From Cladophialophora immunda (lineage: Eukaryota; Ascomycota; Eurotiomycetes; Chaetothyriales; Herpotrichiellaceae), in the NCBI RefSeq assembly GCF_000835495.1, contig NW_015622544.1, forward strand, positions 5,608,855 to 5,672,854: a stretch of DNA of 64,000 bases, in the 5' to 3' direction. Positions 55,331-64,000 of the stretch are shown one piece after another. Position numbers and translations under genes: made by a program. The notes beneath the pieces were generated by a model, which was not told the origin of the DNA, ran no database searches, and saw only the letters and a list, made by a program, of their open reading frames with translations. Numbering within the stretch: position 1 is the first letter of the stretch; every line of letters starts with the position of its first letter.

Positions 55331-58306
55331 ATGGCAGGCCTCGAGCAGATCGAGGTCCATTCCAGGGTGCGCTCCTCGGCCTCTACTTGTCGTGTGGATT
55401 TCTGATGTCAGGCTTAGAACTACCTGGTGCGCTGGGTCAATGTCAAACAAGAGCATACGATCTCCTGGACCGTTCAGCCTCACAAGAAATCGATCAATCT
55501 CGGCCTCTTCAAGCATCCCGGACCGCTCTCGAACCTGCATTCCTCTTCCTCGACCTCCCTAGCGCCTCCTTCTCCCGTCAATGCGCCGGTCGACGAAGAC
55601 AAAGAGAAATCAGAGACGCACTCGACTGCGATCGAGAAGTTGACGAGCATTGGTCTGAAAGTGGTACGATGGATAGGCAAGTGTGAAGCCGACAAGGTAT
55701 CCCAAGGAAAACACGATGTACGTTTTGGGGAGGGAGGGAACTATGCCTTGGTCTTCGACAACACTTTCTCCAAGAACATCTCGAAGACGGCGACAATTTT
55801 CCTGCTCACCTATCCTACCGCGTGCCAATCGCAGATTCAGTTTGGTGCGCAACTCTACCACCCACAGTCAATGGCTACGGCCATGGCCATCGCCAACACT
55901 TCATCCCAGCTATTCAAGAGGAGTCCTAAGCTGAAAGCCAGGGACAAAGAATCGGTCGACTCACTAAGGCAAGTTTCCATTAGCCAGTCTGCTGGAGGCA
56001 GTATTGGTCCCGTCGCCGAAGAACCGAAACTTGCGGAAGACCCCACGTCAATCCATACCGGCGTGTTGCAGAAATTGAGGCGGAAAAAGCATCAAGGCTA
56101 TGCGAGGAGGTTTTTCTGCCTGGACTATACCTCTTCAACTCTGTCCTACTACCGCGACCGCAACTCTTCAGCCCTACGTGGTGCCATTCCTCTCTCTCTC
56201 GCAGCCATTGCCGCCAACAGCAAAACCCGGGAGATTTCAATCGATTCTGGGGCCGAGCTCTGGCATCTCAAGGCGAACAACGACGCAGACTTTGAATCAT
56301 GGAAACATGCTCTGGAGACTGCGACCCGACTCATGTTAGAGGCCAAAACGCCGGCCGACAACCTGTACCTGGAAACGGCTGATGGCGTCGAAGGCGAAAA
56401 GTCCGCATTTGAAGAGCAGGAATGGGCGAGGCTGGAGACTCTGCTCAGTAGAATTTCAGGCACACGAGATGCTGTGCGCCGACTCTGTCTAGACACATTG
56501 GCACAGCCTGTGCCGCTGCCTTCCCCGAAACTCGGGGCGGTTTCTAACAATACCACGCCCACAGAGGGACCAAATGGAGAGGATTACTTCAAACAGGACG
56601 AGAGGCGACCCTTTTGGAAGCGGAAAGTCAGTATGACTAATAGCCAGACCAATATCTTCAAGCGCAGTGTTTCTGCGCAGCTCGCCGTGCCGCTGCCTGG
56701 CGTCGAACCAATACTGCGCAATGGGACGCCTCCTCCTCCAACGGCGCCTTCCACGTCACGGCCTGGCATTCATCACGAAGAAAGCATGTATGATCATTGC
56801 AGAGCATTACTCCATGACCTAGACTCGGTAGTCAGTGAGTTTTCTCTATTAATCGCCGAAAGCAAGGTCCGGCGTACAACTCCACCCAAATCAGCGGTTT
56901 CACGACTGAGCCTCCAGACCGTCGACTCGCAGGAGTATTTTGACGCAGAAGACCACCGGCATGTGCTTGATATTCACAGCGATACCGACCACGAAGTCGA
57001 AACGGCCGAGGAAGACGAAGGCTCCGCAACCAGCAGCGACGTTGGGGAAGACTCGATTCACGGGCTGAGGCGCCGTTCAGGAAGTGTGTCTTCATACCTT
57101 CCTCCTCGAGCGAGATCGTTAGCCCCACTACCACTAGATCCGATTCCTCGACGGGACAACATAGCAGCCCCAACGATCATGCCGCCAAGTCTCATCGGAT
57201 TTCTTCGGAAGAACGTTGGCAAAGACCTGTCGACGATATCGATGCCCGTTTCCGCCAACGAGCCCCTGTCCCTCTTGCAGCGTGCAGCGGAGCAACTCGA
57301 GTACTCGCAGTTGCTGGATAGCGCTGTCAGATGCGGCGACGCCTTTGAGCGACTGATGTATGTGGCAGCGTTTGCCATCTCGTCGCTATCGAATACGCGA
57401 GTCAAGGAACGGGCTATCCGCAAACCATTCAACCCGATGCTCGGGGAGACCTTTGAGCTGGTGCGGGAGGACCGGGGCTTCCGCTTTATCTCGGAGAAGG
57501 TGTCGCACCGTCCCGTGCAGCTTGCATTGCATGCTGAGTCTGAGCATTGGACCTTCACCCAGTCACCTTTACCGTCGCAAAAGTTCTGGGGTAAGTCGTC
57601 GGAGATCATCAATGAAGGCAAGGCGCGGCTGGTGCTTCACAGTACGGGAGAAGCCTTCAGTTGGTCGGCGGCCACGTGCTTCCTACGCAATATCATCGCG
57701 GGCGAGAAATACGTGGAGCCTACGGGGACCATGACCATCTACAATGAGTCTGCCGGCCACAAGGCGGTGGTGTCTTTCAAGGCCAAAGGCATGTTCTCGG
57801 GTCGCAGCGAAGAAGTTGAGGTGCAAACCATCGACGCACAGGGTCAGGAACTGTCGATTGGCCTCAGCGGGACATGGACCAATTCGCTGCAATTGAAAGA
57901 GCCGGGCAAGCTGGGCCAGCGGCCAACCATCTGGTCGGTGGGCCCGCTGGTGGAGAATGCACCCAAGCACTATGGCATGACGCTCTTTGCGGCTCAGCTA
58001 AATGAATTGACCGTGGCAGAACGGGGGAAGGTCGTGGCCACGGACAGTCGTCTCCGGCCAGACCAGATGGCGCTGGAGAATGGGGACCACGAGACGGCGG
58101 AGCACTTGAAGAATCGGCTGGAGGAAGCACAGCGGGCACGGCGACGAGAAATGGAGGAGACGGGCGAAGAGTGGAAGCCGCGATGGTTCTCGAGGGTGGA
58201 ACTGGGCGACGAAGTGGTGTGGCGGCTGAGGACGGGCAAAGAAGGATACTGGGAGGAGCGGGCGCGGGGGGAGTGGACGGGCGTGGTGCCGGTGCTGCAA
58301 GTATAG
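55331..58306 (+). CDS. OSH3: Oxysterol-binding-protein homologue Osh3 (GOLD-PH-FFAT-ORD)
   Basis: Two exons, 55331..55366 and 55418..58306, with a 51-bp GT-AG intron, encode 974 residues. Exon 1 (MAGLEQIEVHSR) joins to NYLVRWVNVKQEHTISWTVQPHK, the start of the Osh3 GOLD-like domain (to about 150). A PH domain runs from about 225 to 325 (TGVLQKLRRKKHQGYARRFFCL). An FFAT motif (EYFDAED, 518-524) should bind the ER protein Scs2/VAP. The lipid-binding ORD spans about 600-970; its signature reads EKVSHRPV (705-712) where the classical form is EQVSHHPP. Osh3 works at ER-plasma-membrane contacts in PI4P control. The frame is continuous throughout exon 2. Confidence 0.9.
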
Positions 58307-59285
58307 AAGGCCGCCGGTGAAGGAGATTCTATCTATAGAGGTATACGAGATACTGTATTGCCCAGGTACGGAGCATCCATTCCGTGTCCCTATTGCTTGT
58401 TCCGAGGAATAGTACCTTTTCCACTTGCCATTTTAAGGAGGAGGCTGGGATCTCTTATTATGCCGTAGTGATTCCCCTTCGTATCTCAGCCCAATGACAG
58501 CATCTGCCGCCCCACGTTCTCCATCGACGAGCCTGAGTAGTGCCAGTCTAGCGCGAGAAAGCACGAGCAAGATGCAGCGGCCCAGTGGATGCTTATTTCA
58601 AGGTTTTTTTTTTTCTCATTATCAACCTGATGTCACTGTAGCACAAGAAAAGGTTCATCTCTATCTAACTAGTTGTTGTCTCTGGGGGCGTCGCAGGGCG
58701 TCAATCCTGTCCAATCCCATCCCATCTTATCTTTCCCCTTCTCCCTGTTTCCCATTTCTTGCCTGTTTGTGTCTTTCCGCTTCGACCCGCCGCTCCCTCT
58801 CGTCGCCTCTCGTTGCCTCTGATCTCGAAACCATTTCCCCAGATTCCACACGGCCTTTCCCACCCTTTCTGTCCTTATCTTTTCCCATCTTCATCTTCAT
58901 CACTATCCCCAGCCCCGTGCTTTGGTTTGTTCTGTTTCCTGTTCGTTTCTATTCTTTGGGTCTATCCAATCAGCCTGAACTCGGGAGAGCGCATATAAGT
59001 CTCAAGAGCCTCACGCCACCCCTCTCACTCGCCTGGCCATCCGCCGTCCTACCACAAAATGGAGACTTGACTTCTGCCTGAACCAAGGCCCTGGAATGTT
59101 CCGCCCTCTCGCATCACACATTGGCCACGGCATTCGATAGCCATTTTCTCCGTCGCCTCTCTGAGTCAAAATGAACCTCGTTGCCGTCTCTCTCGCGCCG
59201 CCCCTCGACCTCTGATGAGCACACGTCCTGCCTACAACGTTGCTGCAACCCATTCAAGGCCTGAAAACACCGAATAGAGCGGAAC
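58307..59285 (+). promoter_or_regulatory. Intergenic region with CT-rich leader
   Basis: A T run of nine lies near 58604, and 58730-58960 is strongly C/T-rich on the coding strand, as in many fungal promoters and 5' leaders of highly regulated genes. It should serve the downstream kinase gene. Confidence 0.45.
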
Positions 59286-60587
59286 ATGGCCATTGCTCGA
59301 CGACCCTCTCCGCTTCATCGGACCATGAGTACGCCTCCAACGACTCCAAATACCGCGCCCACCACCGAATCCAAGCTGCCACCCACCTATGCAAACTCCT
59401 CTATCTTAACTCCTCCTACCTCCCCTCGTCAGAGTCGATCTTCTTCCAACATCTCCGAACTTACGTCGCCTATTTCTGCTGTACCTCCACACTGCCCCAC
59501 GGGCCAACCGCTGAAGTTGAAGGACGCGAGACTAGATCCCATCAAGACCGATGCCGTCAGCCCCAGCATATTGACCGAGACAAGTGACACCGAGTGTCCT
59601 TTTGACGTTGAGATCCTCAAGGATGAACGTGGTCGCGACGCTGTCTTCGGGACTGGCGCCTGGAGCACGGTCTACAAAGCCACCACTCACCCCAAACCGA
59701 GAACTGTCTTAGGCTCCTGGACGCCACCGCTCTCCCCGGCATTTGCCGCTCCTGTCCTGGTCGCAGTCAAAAGACCCGCTCGCCGAGACGCAATTCCCAT
59801 TCTGAAAAGTGAGGCCAGCGTCCTGACCTACCTTCAAACCATCCCGAACAGCGACAACTACGTCGTTCCCTTCTACGGGACCGTCGACGAAACCTCGCTG
59901 GTTCTCGAGGCCATCCCATTCAGTCTCGAGGACCATATCCGACACTGCGCCGCCGCCGCTGCCAAAACCTTGTCGACTTGGACCATGACAGAACCGGTCC
60001 TCGGCAGCGACGCGAAATGGTTTCATCTGGCACGCCAACTCATTTCGGCTCTTGTGTGGCTCCACAACGATGCACAAGTCGTCCATGGCGACATCAAACC
60101 CGGCAACATCCTCCTGACCCGTGTGCAAGGATCAGGAATCGACATATCCTTTCAGCCCATTTTCGCCGACTTCTCGTCGGCTCAGCGGCTGGATACCGAC
60201 GACACCACGGTGAATACGCTCTCGGCCGTCACGAGAGAGTATACTGCCCCCGAGCTTCTCAACTCCAAAGTCCTCCGCGATCCCACATCGACGGCCACAC
60301 CTGCTTCGGACGTCTTCTCGATGGCAATCACTTTACTGGTGGCCGCGACAGGGCAGATGCTGGTGTATCCGGGATCGGTGTTCCAGCGGCAGGCGATGGC
60401 CACCCAAGGATGGATGGTGTTGAACTACGCCAGGAATGCGGACCAAGGTTCACGAGTACCCCGATTCGGCGTCGTGGAGAGAGTGCTGGAGAGAGCAGTC
60501 TTGAAGGCCGACATGGGAAGAGTGAGCGCGCGAGAGTGGCTGGGGATTGTCGAAACCATTGCACAAGGGGATCCCGTGAAGTTATGA
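59286..60587 (+). CDS. Atypical Ser/Thr protein kinase
   Basis: A single exon encodes 433 residues from ATG 59286; ATG 59325 is an alternative. The first 100 residues are Pro/Ser/Thr-rich. The kinase fold has the glycine loop GTGAWSTVYKA (from Gly122), the lysine of VAVKRP (Lys162), VVHGDIKPGNILL (catalytic Asp269, with HGD in place of HRD), ADFSS (Asp295, with DFS in place of DFG), and YTAPELL (APE). All charged catalytic residues are kept, so activity is plausible. A proline- and alanine-rich insertion sits between the glycine loop and the lysine. No close named relative is recognised; the family appears to be a fungal branch of the Ser/Thr kinases. Confidence 0.8.
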   Translation: MAIARRPSPLHRTMSTPPTTPNTAPTTESKLPPTYANSSILTPPTSPRQSRSSSNISELTSPISAVPPHCPTGQPLKLKDARLDPIKTDAVSPSILTETSDTECPFDVEILKDERGRDAVFGTGAWSTVYKATTHPKPRTVLGSWTPPLSPAFAAPVLVAVKRPARRDAIPILKSEASVLTYLQTIPNSDNYVVPFYGTVDETSLVLEAIPFSLEDHIRHCAAAAAKTLSTWTMTEPVLGSDAKWFHLARQLISALVWLHNDAQVVHGDIKPGNILLTRVQGSGIDISFQPIFADFSSAQRLDTDDTTVNTLSAVTREYTAPELLNSKVLRDPTSTATPASDVFSMAITLLVAATGQMLVYPGSVFQRQAMATQGWMVLNYARNADQGSRVPRFGVVERVLERAVLKADMGRVSAREWLGIVETIAQGDPVKL

Positions 60588-61365
60588 CCTCTCAGCGGGA
60601 GGTAGGTTGGAACCATGACGCATTCTCGCTGGGGAATACGAGTCCCAAGCCGGACGCCAGCTTGGCAAGGCTCATTTGGAGAAACGGTGACAATGTTTAT
60701 TTCAAGGTCCACTCGCCTCCTCTGGAAGCCGTGAATTGTCATTTCCGGTTGGCGAGGAGACGATCTGTTTGACTAAGATAATGGCGCGGACGGGGAAAAT
60801 GTACCATGTATGGTGTGGGAAAAATGGTTAAAGCGGGCAACATGTACTGTACCTAGGATCGTGTCTCGAATATTGGAAAGAGATTGTCTGTATTGGATGA
60901 TTGTTGTATTTCTAGTTGGCCGTGTGGAATAGATGTGAATAGATGAGTGCAATGTCCGCCGCCATGTACGTATTGTATTGATGCTATCCGTCCACCTACA
61001 CTCACCCTCCAGTGTGCCATCGCGAGTATTATATGGGAGCCTCTCACGTGACGTCCTCTCTCCCCAGCCTTGCCAAGCCGCCAAGCTCCCAATGACCTCA
61101 CTGACCCCGGCGTATCCCGCCCACCAGTCACTTCCAAGTCTCTCGACTGCAGACATTCACTCACTGTATTGAGCTTCAGTGGATGGATCGTCCTTCCCAG
61201 CCCGGCCACTCTCCCTTTGTCCGCCACGATATTCGGCCTGTATTCGTTGTCTTATATCACCTGCATAGGTAATCGACAGGAAAAGACATCCTGGCGAGCA
61301 GGCTCTTCTCCTGCTCCTCCTGAGCCCACCTCGGGCTAACAATATCCAGCCAGTCGCTTACACAA
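60588..61365. other. Intergenic region
   Basis: 778 bp with no supported gene. A GTACCTAGG motif lies at 60849..60857. Confidence 0.35.
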
Positions 61366-61521
61366 ATGTCCTCCAACAAGTGGTTTGTTGCCTTCCCACT
61401 ACTCTTTGCCACATCATCCGCATCATTTGTTCCTTGTGTCGAAAGTCAAGCTACTCCCCAAGATGAATCTGAGCCAGACACACAGCCAGTGCCTAACCCC
61501 CGGCGACCGCTGGTGGCATGA
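61366..61521 (+). CDS. 51-residue ORF with signal-peptide-like start
   Basis: ATG 61366 opens MSSNKWFVAFPLLFATSSASF, a plausible signal peptide, followed by about 25 mostly acidic and Pro-rich residues and one Cys (VPC) before TGA at 61519. It lies 334 bp upstream of the trehalose-synthase-like gene. It might be a small secreted protein, the first exon of one, or an upstream ORF. Confidence 0.25.
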   Translation: MSSNKWFVAFPLLFATSSASFVPCVESQATPQDESEPDTQPVPNPRRPLVA

Positions 61522-61855
61522 CGTTTGCAACGTGCGCAGATCTTTTGCCCTCAGAAGAAAATGAACAGCCCTCGACTCCGCCTCCGGGATTTCAATGCCG
61601 TATGACTGGCCTGCCCGTCAAGGTATTTTTTTTTGGCCTTGTTGATTCTGACATCATTGCTCACCGGCCCACCACGTCTGGGGCTCGGAATATCAAACTA
61701 AAGCGTGTTGCATATGTAAAATGTTCAAAAGGTCCATTGTTCACTTCAGTCACGGCCCCCCAAAAGGTGTCCTACAAGATATTCTTCTTGTTGTGTTCCT
61801 CACCTAGGTCTGATTTGCTAACTACTGAGGATACTCTTGTCGACGCTTCGACATC

Positions 61856-63641
61856 ATGGACAACATCGATCCGGATTTTGAAGGCCGTGTTCTGGTCGTG
61901 GCCAACCGTGTGCCCATATCTATAAAGGTCACTCCAGAAGGTGATTTCGAGTACAGCATGTCCTCCGGTGGCCTAGTGTCTGGACTCAAGGGCCTGGCCA
62001 AAGCGGTCGACTTCAAGTGGTTCGGCTGGCCGGGCATCGACGTGCACCGCAATGATAAAGACAAAGTACGCCGACATCTGCAAGACAACTTTAACGCCGT
62101 CCCCATCTTCCTAGCCGAAAATCTGGCCGAAATGCATTACAACGGCTTCTCAAGTACGTTGTATTGCCGTCATCATCATCACTATTCCTGTTCTTTTTGA
62201 CCTGTGTCATCCTCGCTGTTATGCAGTGATCCCTGACGAGAGACTGGCAGACTCAATCTTGTGGCCCTTGTTGCATCGCATGCCCGACAGGGCCGGCTCA
62301 GATCAGAGATGGTCCAAGGCGTATCAAGAGGTCAATGAAATTTTTGCCGACAATATCGTCCCCTATGTGGAGGATAACGACATTATCTGGGTCCACGACT
62401 ACCACCTCCTGCTCCTGCCCGGAATCCTGCGTGAGCGGCTGCAAAAGAAAAAGAATCTCAAAATCGGATTCTTCTTGCACACTCCTTTTCCCACGGAGGA
62501 CTATTTCACCATTCTGCCGTTCCGCGAGCAGATTTGCAGGAGCCTGCTCCTTTGTGACGTGGTCGGCTTCCACACGAACCAGTACGCCAAGGACTTTCTG
62601 GAGAGCGCGCGCATCGTCCTTGAGGGTGTGTCACAATCCCCAAGTGACCTACACTGGAACGGGCGCAAGGTGATCGTACATGGCTTCCCTCTCGGCATTG
62701 AAGCAGACGAGTGGAAACAGAAACTGGAGACCGACGCTGTCAAGCAGGAAGTGGCCAAACTGCGGAATGAGTTTGATGAGCAGATGATCATTCTCGGAGT
62801 TGACAGACTCGACTATATCAAGGGCATTCCACAGAAATTGCGCGCTTTTGATCGCTTTCTGACAGACCACCCGGAGTGGGTGGGTAAGGTGACCATGGTC
62901 CAACTGGCAATTCCCACACGAGAAGATGTGGACACGTATCGAAAGTTGCGCGAGGAAGTCGAGCTACTTGTTGGACGCATCAATGGCAAGCACGGTAGGC
63001 TTTCACTTCAAATCTCATCCGCGGGGGTGGTCTTGTCTTGAATATACTGACTGTTTGGGAAATTCGATAGCAACATTCAAGCACACGCCGATCCACTATC
63101 TACACCGGTCAGTGAAGCCGGACCAGCTCTGTGCTCTCTACGCAGTCTCGGATGTATGCATCATCTCCTCTATCCGCGACGGCTTGAACCTGGTGAGCTA
63201 CGAATATGCGGCGTGCCAGGAAGAACGCAAGGGCGTCCTACTGATGTCGACCTACGCGGGGGCGATCAAGACCCTGCCCCCGTCTTCGGTGATCCTTCTC
63301 AATCCCTGGGACACACCGCGGTTTGCCGAGAGAATCAACCAAGCAGTGAACATGGGTATGGAAGAGAGGGCGCAGAGACACAAGGAGATGATGCAGGTGG
63401 TGGACACTTGGACCAGGTGAGTATTCTCCCCAAGCACAGGAGGGAAGAGAGAGTGTGTGTGACATGCGGAACTGAGGCTGACCACTGAGATCCATCACTC
63501 AGTGTCAAATGGGGCAAAGCCTTCCTTCGAACCTTGATGGCCATGGAAATCCCCCACGACACTGAGATGCCCGACCGCGACCCGCTGGAGCAATGGACTT
63601 CAGAGATCCCAGATTCGGAGACGGGCAAGATCCAACCCTAG
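61856..63641 (+). CDS. Trehalose-6-phosphate synthase, Tps1-like
   Basis: Four exons give 508 residues: 61856..62153, 62251..62994, 63071..63416 and 63503..63641. The first intron (97 bp) is set to end at CTGGCAG, giving the conserved HYNGFSNSILWPL; a nearer acceptor at 62226 would insert eight residues. The GT20 glycosyltransferase motifs are all present: ANRVPIS (Arg18), SSGGLVSGL, WFGWPG, WVHDYHLLLLP (His148-His151), VDRLDYIKG (Arg285, Lys290) and DGLNLVSYE (Asp384-Glu392). The reaction is UDP-glucose plus glucose-6-phosphate to trehalose-6-phosphate, in the cytosol. There is no phosphatase domain, so it is not a Tps2 type. The sequence differs from canonical fungal Tps1 at many non-catalytic positions, suggesting a second paralogue. 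Confidence 0.88.
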
Positions 63642-64000
63642 CCCAGTGTCGCGGCGAGAGAGTCAGAACTTGTTCCCTTCCTCTTTGACTGAACCATCCT
63701 TCATTAGCACCTGCAGAACCCTTGCGAAAAGGGGGACTCAGATAGGCATCCGAGCGAGTGGCGTTGAGTTTTGTTTTTCCTTAGCGTTTGGTACACTATA
63801 TCTCTGTCCAAGAATTATGTCCATCTACTGTGCATTTCCCAGAAGTATATGACACATATGTGTCTGTATTTACTGTTCCGTTTACGCATCTTTTCTCGAA
63901 AGCAGTCAGCGTAGGAATACATGATATTATTGGCCACTCGTCAATGAGAGGAGACAGAAAACGCAGAGATTGGAGCTCAATGAGTTCCATGGGAGTTCTG
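63642..64000. other. 3' flank at the window edge
   Basis: 359 bp after the Tps1-like gene. No supported feature. Confidence 0.4.

Noticed and set aside
57058..57621. 187-codon minus-strand frame inside OSH3
   Set aside because: It lies wholly within the conserved lipid-binding domain on the other strand and has no domain of its own.
62154..62226. Nearer acceptor for the first intron of the Tps1-like gene
   Set aside because: It would insert about eight residues into the conserved HYNGFSNSILWP motif; the acceptor at 62250 restores the motif exactly.

Overview
The window is nuclear DNA of a filamentous ascomycete (Pezizomycotina). The evidence is many short GT-AG introns of about 47-120 bp with CTRAC-like branch sites, genes on both strands separated by 0.3-3.5 kb of non-coding DNA, and a gene set typical of that group: Arp6, Tfb2, Vps41, an RMND1/Mrx10-type protein, Gpi1, a multi-ZZ Nbr1, Barentsz, Nop13, Iec3 and Osh3. 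A placement in Eurotiomycetes (perhaps Chaetothyriales) is only an impression. Gene models are spliced by eye from the sequence; introns were accepted where they restored a family-like reading frame.

Layout. 0.3-6.6 kb is gene-poor: a short two-exon gene at the left edge, a frame-broken locus near 3 kb, a fragment near 4.7 kb and a decayed aldo/keto reductase near 5.5 kb. From 6.9 to 16 kb lie an acidic tail-anchored protein, ARP6 (SWR1 complex), a hotdog thioesterase with a 13-nt microexon, a Zn2Cys6 regulator and TFB2 (TFIIH). VPS41 (HOPS) and an RMND1/MRX10 homologue diverge at 22.1-22.4 kb. A GPI-anchored Ser/Thr-rich wall protein lies at 25-26 kb and GPI1, part of the GPI-anchor pathway that would modify it, at 28.2-30.5 kb. 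The 30.8-33 kb stretch holds a tiny zinc-ribbon ORF, a ten-cysteine secreted protein gene and a frame-broken tandem relative of it. A regulator with a fungal transcription-factor domain but no visible DNA-binding domain follows at 34-35.7 kb.

The right half is denser and mostly housekeeping: a PAP2 lipid enzyme, IFRD, an NBR1 autophagy receptor, BTZ/CASC3 (exon junction complex) and NOP13 on the minus strand; then IEC3 (INO80), OSH3, an atypical Ser/Thr kinase and a trehalose-6-phosphate-synthase-like gene on the plus strand. The genes do not form a cluster or pathway, apart from a loose grouping of RNA/chromatin genes at 49-55 kb.

I found no CRISPR array, rRNA, tRNA or intact transposon. 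The best candidates for something undescribed are the secreted cysteine-rich family at 31.4-32.8 kb, the 30-residue zinc-ribbon ORF at 30.9 kb, and a small two-helix membrane ORF ending 19 bp before GPI1.
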